Shown one piece after another: positions 27,526 through 37,519 of a stretch of 64,000 bases of DNA (its first letter is position 1; the number at the start of each line of letters is the position of its first letter). The DNA comes from Gammaproteobacteria bacterium. GTDB taxonomy: Bacteria; Pseudomonadota; Gammaproteobacteria; Eutrophobiales; Eutrophobiaceae. The notes beneath the pieces are model-generated. The model searched no databases, was not told the origin of the DNA, and worked only from the letters and a program-made list of their open reading frames with translations. Position numbers and translations under genes: made by a program. Where the stretch lies: NCBI GenBank assembly GCA_028819495.1, contig JAPPLI010000191.1, forward strand, positions 1 through 64,000, written 5' to 3'.

Positions 27526-29256
27526 TTACAGTTGTTCCAGCAGTTTCTCGACGTCTGCGGCGGTGCTGGCCTTCAGGGCGGCATCCGCAACGCCGGTCAG
27601 CCTTTCCAGTTCGCTCTCCAGGATGTTTTTTTTGACTTCCAGCAGGTATGCCGGATGTACGCTGAATTCACGCAGGCCCAGAGCCAGAAGCAACTGGGTA
27701 AACTTGATGTCTCCCGCCATTTCCCCGCACATGGCGACCGGGATATCGGCCCTGGCTCCTGCGTCAAGGGTCATGCGTATCAGCCTCAGTACGGCCGGGT
27801 GCAGGGGTTCGTAGAGATAACTGACCTCATCGTCAACGCGATCAATGGCGATGGTGTACTGAATCAGGTCATTCGTGCCGATTGACAGAAAATCGAGTTG
27901 CCCGGCGAAAATGTCCGCACAGATGGCGGCTGCCGGAACTTCTATCATGGCGCCTACGGGAATGTCCGCGTCAAATTCCACCCCCTGGCTGTTCAACTCC
28001 GCCTTTATCTCATCGATCATGTCCAGCACTTGACGGGTTTCCTGCATGTTGGAAAGCATGGGGATCATCAGGCGGATGCTGCCGTGGGCGGAAGCGCGTA
28101 AAATCGCGCGCAACTGAGGCCGGAACAGCGCCGGCTCCTTCAGGCACAACCGCACGGCGCGCAATCCCAGCGCCGGATTTGCCTGAACGGAGCCGCCCTG
28201 TTTGCCGCCATCCACCTGCTTGTCGGCTCCGAGGTCCATGGTCCGTATAGTCAGCGGCAATCCTGCCATGGTACCCAGCACTGACAGGTAGGTTTCATAA
28301 TGTTCCTCTTCTTCCGGCGGGGTTTCCCGGTTCATATACAGGAATTCCGTCCGGTACAGCCCCACTCCGCTGGCGCCGACCTGCCTGACAATCTCAAAGT
28401 CCTGGGGCAGTTCCACATTCGCCTGTAACCTGATTGGGACATGGTCCAGGGTTTTCGCCGGCGTCTCTTTCAACCGTATCAGGCCGGCGTAGTATTTCCT
28501 GTCTTCCTGCTGTCTCTTGCGGTAATACTGCAGGCTGTGCTCATCAGGATCGACCAGCATGACGCCGGCGTTTCCGTCGACGATGACCATGTCGTCTTCC
28601 CGGGCAAGCCGTCCGGCTTCATGCAGGCCGACGATTGCAGGAATGATCAGGCTTCGGGCCAGGATAGCGGTATGGGATGTCGGGCCGCCGTATTCCGTCA
28701 CAAAAGCGAGAATACCGTGATGCTGCATCAGCACCGTATCAGCGGGAGAGAGGTCATCGGCTATCAACACATATCCGTTCAGACGGCTGTCGGGTTCTTC
28801 GTGGCGTAACGGTTTCTGTTTCAGCAATATCCTCTGAATACGATTTACCACATGATCTATATCGTCTTTACGGGTCCGCAGGTATGGGTCTTCCATTTCA
28901 TCGAATACGTGCATCAGTGCATCCCGCTGCAATTGCAGGGCCCATTCCGCGTTATGCCCCGCGGACTTGATCAGGCGCAACGGTTCCTGGGTCAGGACTG
29001 TATCGTCAAGCATCAGCAGGTGCGTATCTATGAAAGGGGCGATATCCGGGGAAGTTGCGGCCGGAATATGATCCCGGATTGCCCGCAACTGCTGTTTGGC
29101 GAGGGAGACTGCGTCAACAAGACGCCGGGTTTCAGTTTCCACCTGGTCCTTTTCTATGTGATATTCGGGAATGTCCAGCCGATCGCGCTCGATGATATGC
29201 ACGCGGCCTATGGCAATCCCGCGGGAAACGCCCATACCGTGCAGTGACAGGGTCAT
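27526..29256 (-). CDS. ptsI: Phosphoenolpyruvate-protein phosphotransferase (PTS enzyme I)
   Basis: YGGPTSHTAILARSLIIPAIVG; GVGLYRTEFLYMNRE; DFLSIGTNDLIQYTIAIDR. Confidence 0.93.
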   Translation of the reverse strand: MTLSLHGMGVSRGIAIGRVHIIERDRLDIPEYHIEKDQVETETRRLVDAVSLAKQQLRAIRDHIPAATSPDIAPFIDTHLLMLDDTVLTQEPLRLIKSAGHNAEWALQLQRDALMHVFDEMEDPYLRTRKDDIDHVVNRIQRILLKQKPLRHEEPDSRLNGYVLIADDLSPADTVLMQHHGILAFVTEYGGPTSHTAILARSLIIPAIVGLHEAGRLAREDDMVIVDGNAGVMLVDPDEHSLQYYRKRQQEDRKYYAGLIRLKETPAKTLDHVPIRLQANVELPQDFEIVRQVGASGVGLYRTEFLYMNRETPPEEEEHYETYLSVLGTMAGLPLTIRTMDLGADKQVDGGKQGGSVQANPALGLRAVRLCLKEPALFRPQLRAILRASAHGSIRLMIPMLSNMQETRQVLDMIDEIKAELNSQGVEFDADIPVGAMIEVPAAAICADIFAGQLDFLSIGTNDLIQYTIAIDRVDDEVSYLYEPLHPAVLRLIRMTLDAGARADIPVAMCGEMAGDIKFTQLLLALGLREFSVHPAYLLEVKKNILESELERLTGVADAALKASTAADVEKLLEQL

Positions 29257-29522
29257 ATCTCTTCCTCGAATCGATTTTCGATCAGTCTCACCAGCGCCGG
29301 AAGCGCTCTTTCCTCATCCCTGCCCTGGACTGCCAGTTCCACGGACGCTCCTCTTGCCGCGGCAAGCATCATCAGGCCCATGATGCTTTTCCCGTCGACG
29401 GATTTATCGCCGCACTTAATCCTGATATCCGATTCATACGCGGCTGCTGTTTCCACAAAACGGGCGGCCGCACGGGCATGCAATCCCAGCTTGTTGATTA
29501 TGACTACGGTTTTTTTCAACAC
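29253..29522 (-). CDS. HPr-family phosphocarrier protein
   Basis: IINKLGLHARAAARFVETA; DGKSIMGLMMLAAARG. Confidence 0.95.
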   Translation of the reverse strand: MLKKTVVIINKLGLHARAAARFVETAAAYESDIRIKCGDKSVDGKSIMGLMMLAAARGASVELAVQGRDEERALPALVRLIENRFEEEI

Positions 29523-29974
29523 CCCTTGTCATCCGTCAACAGTTCATAGATGGTTTCACTGGAATTTTGCCTCCTGAGCCGCGCCAGGAATTCCGGCTTG
29601 TCGAACATTTCGGCAAGCTGCGCCAGGATCTGTAAATGTTCCTCGGTTGAGTTTTCCGGGACCAGCAAGGCAAATATCAGGTCAACCGGCTGACGGTCGG
29701 AAGCATCGTAATCCACCCCCTGCTTCAGCTTGATAAACGCGGCGGTCGTGGAAAAGCTGTCCTTCAATCGACCGTGGGGCAGAGCGATGCCGTTGCCCAG
29801 CCCGGTGCCTCCCAGCCGTTCCCTGGATAACAGGCTGTTGAAGACTTCCTGTCCGGTTACGCCGTCACCGGCTCCCGCGATCAGGCCTGCAAGGGTCTCC
29901 AGCGCGGCCTTTTTGCTGTACAGGGTTACGTTACATAGAATGCGCTCGCGCGCCAGAATATCTGATATTTCCAT
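29516..29974 (-). CDS. ptsN: PTS IIA(Ntr)-like protein
   Basis: FNSLLSRERLGGTGLGNGIALPHGRLKD. Confidence 0.92.
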   Translation of the reverse strand: MEISDILARERILCNVTLYSKKAALETLAGLIAGAGDGVTGQEVFNSLLSRERLGGTGLGNGIALPHGRLKDSFSTTAAFIKLKQGVDYDASDRQPVDLIFALLVPENSTEEHLQILAQLAEMFDKPEFLARLRRQNSSETIYELLTDDKGC

Positions 29975-30006
29975 TGAAGGTATATCGCTCGGACAAAGAG
30001 GCGCGA

Positions 30007-30300
30007 TCAGCCGCGGTGATCCGATAATTTTTCCTTGTGTTTCTTCACCTGCCTGTCGAGTTTATCGATCAACCTGTCTATGGCCGCGTACATGTCGTCG
30101 TGTTCTGCATCGGCAAACAGGTTTCCCCGGTTCACATGTATGGATGCTTCCGCCTTTTTACGCTCCTTCTCAACCGACAGTACTACGTGTGCGGTAATGA
30201 CGTGGTCAAAATGGCGTTCTATGCGGTTAAATTTTGTCGCAACATAGGAACGCAACGCAGGCGTGATATTCAGGTGACGGCCGGACAGGTTGATTTGCAT
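30007..30300 (-). CDS. hpf: Ribosome hibernation promoting factor
   Basis: MQINLSGRHLNITPALRSYVATKFNRIERHFDHV; DMYAAIDRLIDKLDRQVKKHKEKL. Confidence 0.93.
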   Translation of the reverse strand: MQINLSGRHLNITPALRSYVATKFNRIERHFDHVITAHVVLSVEKERKKAEASIHVNRGNLFADAEHDDMYAAIDRLIDKLDRQVKKHKEKLSDHRG

Positions 30301-30352
30301 GGTATCCTCATTCAGGTCAGTGTTAAAAAACTCCCCCGCAAATTCATGGCCC

Positions 30353-31804
30353 TTATATCCGCCTTTTTCGTTCGCTTGATGATGGAATGGACATCCCTTC
30401 GCGGTACTTGGCAACGGTTCTGCGCGCGACCTGAATGCCCTGTTTCGCGAGCAGTTCGACGATTTTATTATCGCTCAGGGGTTTCTCCGGCTTTTCAGCT
30501 TGAATAAGTTTTTTAATGAACGCCCGGATAGCCGTGGCCGAGCGGGTTCCGCCCTCGTCGGTACCCACGTGGCTGGAAAAGAAGTATTTCAGTTCGAACA
30601 CGCCCCTGGGCGTATGCATGTATTTTCTGGTAGTCACCCGGGAAACTGTGGAATCATGTAACCCCAGGCTCTCCGCCACATCATGCAATACCAGCGGCTT
30701 CATCGCTTCTTCACCGAATTCGAGAAATGCGCGTTGCTTCTCAACGATGCAGGAAGCAACCCGCAGCAGGGTTTCGCTGCGACTCTGCAGGCTTTTTATA
30801 AACCAGCGCGCCTCTTGCAAATGATTTTTAAGTGAGACGTTATCCGCGCTGTTGTCCGCCCTGCGAATCATGCCTGCATAACCCGTGTTGATACGCAGGC
30901 GCGGCAGCGCATCCGTATTGAGTTCCACTTTCCATGAAGCGCCTGCCTTTTTTACCAGCACATCCGGCACCACGTATTCGGCACGGGTATCCTGTACCTG
31001 GCTGCCCGGGCGCGGATGCAGGGACTGTATCAGTGCAACCGCCTGTTCCAATTGCTCCCGCTCCAGCTTCATCTGTTTTGCCAGGCGCTTGTAATCGTGT
31101 GCGGCCAGCAATTCCAGATGTTGGCCGACCACTGTGCGCGCTTCATCCAGCCAGGGAGTATCATGCGCCAGTTGCGCCAGTTGCAGGCTCAGGGATTCAG
31201 CCAGGTTGCGGGCGCCGATGCCGGCCGGTTCGAAAGTTTGAACAAGGTGTAACACTGCCTCTATCTCATCCGCTTCAGCGTCGAAGTCTGCGGCCAGGGT
31301 GGCACGGATTTCTTCCAGGCTCACAGCCAGGTACCCATCATCATTGATTGCGTCGATCAAGGCGATAGCGATGGCCTTGTCGGTTACGGACAGTGTAACC
31401 AGGTCAAGTTGCGACAGCAGGTGGTGTTGAAGATTACGCTGCACGATGTCCCGGTACTCATCGGAGTAGATCTCCGACGTGTCACCGCTCCGGGGATAAC
31501 AGGTCGCGGCATCATAGATATCTTCCCAGGCAGTATCAACCGGCAACTCATCGGGGGTTGTGTCATGCTCGAATGCTTCGGCGTAGTCCGATCCGTTGAG
31601 TTCCACAGTACCGGGTTCTGTGGCGTTGTCCTGAAATCCGGCTGTATCATCTTCGTCCAGTTCCAGCATCATGTTGGAATCCAGCGCTCCCTGGATTTCC
31701 AGATTCAATTCCAGGCTGGACAACTGCAGCATCCGTATAGCCTGCTGCAGTTGCGGCGTCATGGTCAATCCATGACTTAATTTGAGTCCCAGCGATTGCT
31801 TCAT
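30353..31804 (-). CDS. rpoN: RNA polymerase sigma-54 factor
   Basis: MKQSLGLKLSHGLTMTPQLQQAIRMLQLSSLEL; VARRTVAKYREGMSIPSSSERKR (RpoN box). Confidence 0.97.
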   Translation of the reverse strand: MKQSLGLKLSHGLTMTPQLQQAIRMLQLSSLELNLEIQGALDSNMMLELDEDDTAGFQDNATEPGTVELNGSDYAEAFEHDTTPDELPVDTAWEDIYDAATCYPRSGDTSEIYSDEYRDIVQRNLQHHLLSQLDLVTLSVTDKAIAIALIDAINDDGYLAVSLEEIRATLAADFDAEADEIEAVLHLVQTFEPAGIGARNLAESLSLQLAQLAHDTPWLDEARTVVGQHLELLAAHDYKRLAKQMKLEREQLEQAVALIQSLHPRPGSQVQDTRAEYVVPDVLVKKAGASWKVELNTDALPRLRINTGYAGMIRRADNSADNVSLKNHLQEARWFIKSLQSRSETLLRVASCIVEKQRAFLEFGEEAMKPLVLHDVAESLGLHDSTVSRVTTRKYMHTPRGVFELKYFFSSHVGTDEGGTRSATAIRAFIKKLIQAEKPEKPLSDNKIVELLAKQGIQVARRTVAKYREGMSIPSSSERKRRI

Positions 31805-31851
31805 GTCAAAAAGTGTAGCGCAAAAACGTCGCCTTTGTCCCGTAATGCGGG

Positions 31852-32577
31852 TTACATCTTGAATTCGAAACCCAGGTAGACGTCCCTCACGGTTTCATTC
31901 GCCAGGATTTCATCCGGGGTGCCCTCTGCCAGGATCCTGCCATCATTGACGATGTACACGCGGTCACAGGCGCCCAGGGCTTCCCAGACATTGTGATCGG
32001 TTATCAGGATTCCAATGCCTTTTTCCCGCAGGTAGCCTGTTATCCGTTGTATGTCGTTTATGGAAATGGGGTCAATCCCGGCAAAGGGTTCGTCAAGCAG
32101 GAGAAATTGGGGCTCGGTAGCAAGCGCCCTGGCGATCTCCACGCGGCGGCGCTCTCCACCCGACAGGCTCATGCCCAGGCTGTCGCGGAGGTGGGATACA
32201 TGGAATTCGTGCAACAGCGCCTCTGTTCGCCGCCTGGCTTCCGCTTTGCCCAGGTTCTTGCGCAATTCAAGGACGGCCATTATATTTTCTTCTACGGTCA
32301 GCTTGCGGAAGATTGACGACTCCTGGGGCAGGTAACCCAATCCGAGTCGCGCCCGTCTTTCCATGGGCAGCAAGCTTATATCTTTTCCGTCCAGGAAAAT
32401 TTCGCCGTTGTCACAGGGAATCAGTCCGACGATCATGTGGAAACTGGTTGTCTTTCCCGCCCCGTTCGGACCCAGCAGCCCGACAATTTCACTGCTGTTG
32501 ACGACCAGGCTGATATCGCTCACAACCTGGCGCGAACGGAATGACTTGGAGATACCCTGTACGGATAAAACGCTCAT
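31852..32577 (-). CDS. lptB: LPS export ABC transporter ATP-binding protein
   Basis: [49 protein letters not shown]. Confidence 0.96.
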   Translation of the reverse strand: MSVLSVQGISKSFRSRQVVSDISLVVNSSEIVGLLGPNGAGKTTSFHMIVGLIPCDNGEIFLDGKDISLLPMERRARLGLGYLPQESSIFRKLTVEENIMAVLELRKNLGKAEARRRTEALLHEFHVSHLRDSLGMSLSGGERRRVEIARALATEPQFLLLDEPFAGIDPISINDIQRITGYLREKGIGILITDHNVWEALGACDRVYIVNDGRILAEGTPDEILANETVRDVYLGFEFKM

Positions 32578-32595
32578 GCAACTTTGACCGGAAAA

Positions 32596-33183
32596 TTATG
32601 AACCGGATTCCTTTTTCTTCTTGATTATAAGTTTCACCCGGCTCTTTTCGGCTGCGGGCGCTTCTGCCGATGCTTCTCCGGCGGGCTGGCTCCACGCCTT
32701 CACTCGACTGAGTTCGGTATTGTACTCTATCCTATCTCCAGCCAGGGTGGAAGTATCCTGTTTTACCCAGGCATCCCGGATCAAAACCACCAGGTTTTTA
32801 TTCTCGTGATACTCCATGCGTATTGCCCTGGCCTGGTCGTGCACATTGCTGTTGTCCGGCAATTGCCTGTAGGTTGCCGGGTCGCCTTCGATAATAATAT
32901 AGTCCAGTTCATCCCCGCCCTTGCTGTAAACGGTCATGACATCGCCCGTCATGTGGATGGACCCCTGCCGCACGATTACGTTTCCACGGTAAATGCTGAC
33001 ATCATTCATGTCATCGAGTTCCGCTTCGTCGGCCTCGACCTCTATGGGCTGGTCCTTGTCCGTGGACAGGGGAAATGCCGTCAGGCTCCCGAGCAGGCAG
33101 GACAACAGGACAAAAACGTCAACTGCCCGGCGTAATGCTCGCATCATCCGGTGAGGAACCCGGGTTAATGGTGGTTTTTTCAT
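32596..33183 (-). CDS. lptA: LPS transport periplasmic protein LptA
   Basis: STDKDQPIEVEADEAELDDMNDVSIYRGNVIVRQGSIHMTGDVMTV. Confidence 0.92.
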   Translation of the reverse strand: MKKPPLTRVPHRMMRALRRAVDVFVLLSCLLGSLTAFPLSTDKDQPIEVEADEAELDDMNDVSIYRGNVIVRQGSIHMTGDVMTVYSKGGDELDYIIIEGDPATYRQLPDNSNVHDQARAIRMEYHENKNLVVLIRDAWVKQDTSTLAGDRIEYNTELSRVKAWSQPAGEASAEAPAAEKSRVKLIIKKKKESGS

Positions 33184-33715
33184 GTTTGATTACTTCCAGT
33201 CGGCTCTCAGGTAAATACGCTCGCATTCCCGTCCCGGTGATGACGGCAGTACTGGTGACGATGGTTGCGTAATTGTCTGTCTCTGCATATTCCTCGTCCA
33301 GCAATACCTTAACATGGGAAGTGCTGACTTCCAGCACAGGGCTGCCCGTATCATCGTACTCCCACATTTTTACGATACCGTACAGCAGAATGGTATCATC
33401 ATCTCCTGCCAGGCGTCCTTTTTCGGCATCAATATACAAAGGAAGTTCATCTTCACGGAATATTTCCATGCGCGGCCTGACCAGTTCGGTGCTGTCATTA
33501 TGCGGATAGTGAGCGAGATAGTCAGCCGACAACCTGTTCTTGGGTTTGCCGTCCTGGTTCATGGTCAGGGTGGAGAAGTCCTCCATGTAATAATCCGGCG
33601 CCCGCGCATCGGTTGCCGGCCCGCGGCCGGGATCTGCGGATAACCAGTTCAACAGCCAAGCGCTGCCGGCGGCCGCGCCGATCAGTAATGCAAGTATCAG
33701 TAACCGTTGGACCAT
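33119..33715 (-). CDS. lptC: LPS export protein LptC
   Basis: PDYYMEDFSTLTMNQDGKPKNRLSADYLAHYPHNDSTELVRP; position upstream of lptA. Confidence 0.9.
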   Translation of the reverse strand: MVQRLLILALLIGAAAGSAWLLNWLSADPGRGPATDARAPDYYMEDFSTLTMNQDGKPKNRLSADYLAHYPHNDSTELVRPRMEIFREDELPLYIDAEKGRLAGDDDTILLYGIVKMWEYDDTGSPVLEVSTSHVKVLLDEEYAETDNYATIVTSTAVITGTGMRAYLPESRLEVIKHEKTTINPGSSPDDASITPGS

Positions 33716-33718
33716 GGT

Positions 33719-34690
33719 TTACAGTACCTGCGCGCGCAGCAGGTCGTGCATATTCAGAACACCTGCCAGTTGCTGATTCTCATCCAGCACCAGCAAGGCA
33801 TTAACCCGGTGTTGTTCCATCATCCGCAACGCCTCGGCAGCCAGGCAGGTTTCAGCGATAGTCCTCGGGTTTCTCGTCATCACTTCGGCAGTGGTAGTGG
33901 TATGCACGTCGAATCCGGCATCCAGCGTCCTGCGCAGGTCACCGTCGGTAAAAATGCCCGAAACTTCACCCTGTTCATCCAGCACGGCGGTCATGCCCAA
34001 CCCTTTTGCGCTCATTTCCAGCAATGTACGGCTCAATATGGTGTTCTCGTTCACCCTGGGGATATCGTCTCCGGTATGCATGACATCCCTTACCGATGAC
34101 AGGCGCCTTCCCAGCGAGCCGCCGGGATGGGAACGGGCAAAATCATCGGCATTGAACCCCCGGGCTTCGAGCAGCGCGATTGCCAGGGCATCTCCGAGAA
34201 CCAGGCAGGCGGTGGTGCTGGCCGTGGGAGCCAGGTTAAGCGGGCACGCTTCCCTGGCGACGCTCACGTCCAGGCAGGCCGCAGCGGCCGTTCCCAGGGT
34301 GGACGCCGGATTGCCCGTCAGCGCAATGAGCGGTATATCCAGGCGTTTAATCACCGGCAGCAGGGTGATGATCTCCGCGGTTTCCCCGGAATTGGACAAG
34401 GCGATAACCACGTCGCCCCGGGTAATCATACCCAGGTCGCCGTGGCCGGCTTCTGCAGGGTGGACGAAAAAAGACGGGGTGCCCGTACTGGCCAGGGTAG
34501 CCGCAATCTTGTGGCCGATGTGGCCCGACTTGCCCATGCCCAGGACCACAACCCTTCCCTCGCACGCCAGGATCAGTTGGCAGGCGCCGACGAAATGGTC
34601 GTCAATACGCTGCTTCAGTGCGCTTACCGCCTGTCTCTCGGTGTCGATGACCGCGCGGGCAGCCCGCATCAACTGTTGAGGATCTGACAT
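33719..34690 (-). CDS. kdsD: D-arabinose 5-phosphate isomerase (KpsF/GutQ)
   Basis: GMGKSGHIGHKIAATLASTGTPSFFVHPAEAGHGDLGMI; two C-terminal CBS domains. Confidence 0.93.
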   Translation of the reverse strand: MSDPQQLMRAARAVIDTERQAVSALKQRIDDHFVGACQLILACEGRVVVLGMGKSGHIGHKIAATLASTGTPSFFVHPAEAGHGDLGMITRGDVVIALSNSGETAEIITLLPVIKRLDIPLIALTGNPASTLGTAAAACLDVSVAREACPLNLAPTASTTACLVLGDALAIALLEARGFNADDFARSHPGGSLGRRLSSVRDVMHTGDDIPRVNENTILSRTLLEMSAKGLGMTAVLDEQGEVSGIFTDGDLRRTLDAGFDVHTTTTAEVMTRNPRTIAETCLAAEALRMMEQHRVNALLVLDENQQLAGVLNMHDLLRAQVL

Positions 34691-34709
34691 GTTTTTCACC
34701 TGACCTGCT

Positions 34710-35654
34710 TTACCCCTGGAACAGCCAGTACTGGTAACCGGCAAAACACAGCAGCAGTATGGCGCCTTCCACACGGCTGTGCCTGTTTTTACCCGAACAA
34801 AACACCATCCACGCCATCAACAGGGTCAACCCCCACATAACGGAAAAGTCCCGCAACAGGACTTGCCGGCCGAAGGTATCAGGATAAATAATACACGGTA
34901 TGCCCAATACCATCAGCATATTAAACATATTGGAGCCGATCACATTGCCGATGGCGATATCCATTTCCTTCTTGGCAACGCTCACCAGGGAAGCGGCAAG
35001 TTCCGGCAAGCTGGTTCCGACTGCAATGATCGTCAAACCGATGACCAGGTCGCTGACGCCGAACTCCCTGGCAATATAGACCGCTCCCCGCACCAGCAGT
35101 TCAGCGCCTCCCAGTAAAACCGTCAATCCGACAAGCATGAAGACGATGGATTTCACCAGGCCGGGAGATCTTTCCTGTTCCCCGCCGGCATGCGCGACTG
35201 ACGCTTCACGTCTTGCCTGATTAACTATCCATGCCAGCATCAATCCCAGCGAGCCCAGCAACAGCAGGCCGTCAATACGCGTCAGGCGCAAGTCGAACAT
35301 CAACAGAAACGCTATCAGCATCGCCGCCAGCATGAGAAAAAACTCCCGGCGCAGAGTCCGCGACTGAACCACTATCGGAGTAATCAGCGCGGTCGCTCCC
35401 AGCACCAGGCCGATGTTGGCGATATTGGAGCCCAGGGCGTTCCCTATCGCGATACGGGTTTTTCCGTCCCACGCCGCCACACCGCCTACAAACACCTCGG
35501 GCATGGACGTGGCGATACCCACCACGATCAAGCCGATGATCAAGGGAGATACTCCCAGCGCCCGCGCGGTCCCCGCGGCGCTGGAAACAAACCGGTCCGC
35601 CCCCAGCACCAGCAGGGCCAGACCGCCCAGCACCGCCATTGTCGCTATCAACAT
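34710..35654 (-). CDS. Calcium/sodium antiporter
   Basis: VGIATSMPEVFVGGVAAWDGKTRIAIGNALGSNIANIGLVLG and AVGTSLPELAASLVSVAKKEMDIAIGNVIGSNMFN repeats. Confidence 0.93.
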   Translation of the reverse strand: MLIATMAVLGGLALLVLGADRFVSSAAGTARALGVSPLIIGLIVVGIATSMPEVFVGGVAAWDGKTRIAIGNALGSNIANIGLVLGATALITPIVVQSRTLRREFFLMLAAMLIAFLLMFDLRLTRIDGLLLLGSLGLMLAWIVNQARREASVAHAGGEQERSPGLVKSIVFMLVGLTVLLGGAELLVRGAVYIAREFGVSDLVIGLTIIAVGTSLPELAASLVSVAKKEMDIAIGNVIGSNMFNMLMVLGIPCIIYPDTFGRQVLLRDFSVMWGLTLLMAWMVFCSGKNRHSRVEGAILLLCFAGYQYWLFQG

Positions 35655-35703
35655 GCTCCCGTATCCTTAACAAAGAAGTGCCCGCAGTTTATCATGTCAT
35701 GCG

Positions 35704-36378
35704 ATGAAAGCGATGATCCTGGCAGCGGGGCGAGGCGAGAGAATGCGTCCCCTGACCGACAATCTGCCTAAACCGATGCTGACCGTAGGCGGCAAACCGT
35801 TATTGCAATATCATGTGGAAGCCTTGGCGCGGGCCGGTTTTACCGAACTGGTCATCAACCACGCCCACTTCGGTGAGCGGATAGAAGCATGGTTCGCCGA
35901 CGGCGCCGCTTTCGGCGTGCAGATCCGCTACTCAGCCGAGGGCGATAGCCCACTGGAAACCGGGGGCGGCATCAAACGCGCCTTGCCCCTGCTGGGCGAT
36001 AGCCCGTTCCTGGTTGTCAACGGCGATATCTGGACGGATTTCCCTTTCGAATCGTTGCAACTGACACTTGCCGGCCTCGCCCACCTGGTCCTGGTACCCA
36101 ACCCGACACACCATCCGCACGGTGACTTTGCCTTGACCGATGGCGAGGTTCACAGCGCCGGACAACCCGCCTACACCTACAGCGGAATCGGTATCTACCG
36201 CCCCGCCCTGTTTCACGCCATACCGGAACACACATTCCCCCTGGCCCCACTGTTGCGCCAGGCCATGTGGGACCACCAGGTTGCCGGGCAACTATACCAA
36301 GGGCCTTGGTTCGACATCGGCGCCCCTGCGCGCCTGGCGGAACTCGAGCGATATTTGACACAACCTGGGAAGCAATGA
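35704..36378 (+). CDS. murU: N-acetylmuramate alpha-1-phosphate uridylyltransferase
   Basis: MKAMILAAGRGERMRPLTDNLPKPMLTVGGKPLLQYHVEALARAG; LVVNGDIWTDFPF. Confidence 0.9.
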   Translation: MKAMILAAGRGERMRPLTDNLPKPMLTVGGKPLLQYHVEALARAGFTELVINHAHFGERIEAWFADGAAFGVQIRYSAEGDSPLETGGGIKRALPLLGDSPFLVVNGDIWTDFPFESLQLTLAGLAHLVLVPNPTHHPHGDFALTDGEVHSAGQPAYTYSGIGIYRPALFHAIPEHTFPLAPLLRQAMWDHQVAGQLYQGPWFDIGAPARLAELERYLTQPGKQ

Positions 36379-36457
36379 TGTCAAAGATGATCTTACCCAG
36401 CCCAAATTCTGACGCAACGCAAAAAAACGCTTGACACGCATCCGGTGACGCTTTAGA

Positions 36458-36602
36458 GTGCGCCCCGGCCTGAGCCGCCTCACCCATGTCCAGCTCCAGG
36501 CGCCGGGCCAGCCCGCCACCCACCAGCGCATGCGCTACGACGCCTTGGGGAATATCACCGAAAAGTGTGATGTGGGGGAGTATACCTACACATTGTGCGA
36601 CC
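36458..36602 (+). pseudogene. RHS/YD-repeat protein fragment
   Basis: RPGLSRLTHVQLQAPGQPATHQRMRYDALGNITEKCDVGEYTY. Confidence 0.6.
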
Positions 36603-36729
36603 TGACCCCATTTACGCTGGGGAAATTTCATAGGGATGACTGGCTTTTTACTGTCCTGTCTTAATGGATATCCCGGATTTACTCTGCTGCTCTTTGACCG
36701 ACATAGCGTTTTGTGATACATTGTCTTAC

Positions 36730-36945
36730 ATGACGACTTTGACTATTCGAATCGACGATAAACTTGACTCTGAGTTACGCGAACTCGTGGCGCGTACGGG
36801 CAAACGCAAGAGTGAGTTCGCGCGCGAAGCGCTGAGACGACAACTCGCGCTTGAGCGTTTCAATGACCTCAGACGACGTCTGGCGCCTTATGCCGAAGCC
36901 CAGGGCTGGCTGACTGACGAAGATGTCTTTGCAGAGGTATCCTGA
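36730..36945 (+). CDS. CopG/RHH-type antitoxin
   Basis: MTTLTIRIDDKLDSELRELVARTGKRKSEFAREALRRQLALERF. Confidence 0.85.
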   Translation: MTTLTIRIDDKLDSELRELVARTGKRKSEFAREALRRQLALERFNDLRRRLAPYAEAQGWLTDEDVFAEVS

Positions 36946-37016
36946 AAAACTCCAGTGGCGATTGCTCCGGAGATAAATAAGACCCGGAATCAAAGGCGTC
37001 TCTGCCGCCACTGTCC

Positions 37017-37421
37017 ATGAGGATATTGCTGGATACCAATGTTCTGGTAGCCGCCTTCACCACCCGCGGCCTTTGCCAGGACGTACTCCAAATCGTGCTG
37101 GCTGAACACCAGCTTCTCATCGGTAAGACGGTTCTCACGGAACTCGAACGAGTGCTTGAGGACAAACTTCGAACGCCGGCTCGTCAGGTTACAGAGATTA
37201 TAGCGTTCGTCAGTGAGTATGCGGAAGTGGTTGCGCCTATCGCCCCGGCTACGTGGCCCGAGCGCGACCCTGACGATCAATGGGTTGTGGCGGCTGCCCT
37301 GGACGGAACGGCGGACGTACTGGTTACCGGAGACAAAGACCTGCTCGACGCGCGCCACGGAACGCATCTGCGGGTCGTCACGCCGCGAGGACTATGGGAC
37401 CTGCTGCGCGAACAACGTTGA
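37017..37421 (+). CDS. PIN-family toxin (RHH-PIN toxin-antitoxin pair)
   Basis: MRILLDTNVLVAAFTTRGLCQDVLQIVLAEHQLLIG; VLVTGDKDLLDAR. Confidence 0.87.
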   Translation: MRILLDTNVLVAAFTTRGLCQDVLQIVLAEHQLLIGKTVLTELERVLEDKLRTPARQVTEIIAFVSEYAEVVAPIAPATWPERDPDDQWVVAAALDGTADVLVTGDKDLLDARHGTHLRVVTPRGLWDLLREQR

Positions 37422-37519
37422 GGACGTGCAAACGGTGGCTGACGAATGCCTTAACCGCTCATCGTCAGACAACGAAACAGGGATGGGGATGTTACGACCT
37501 CAGCTACAGGATGGCGACG

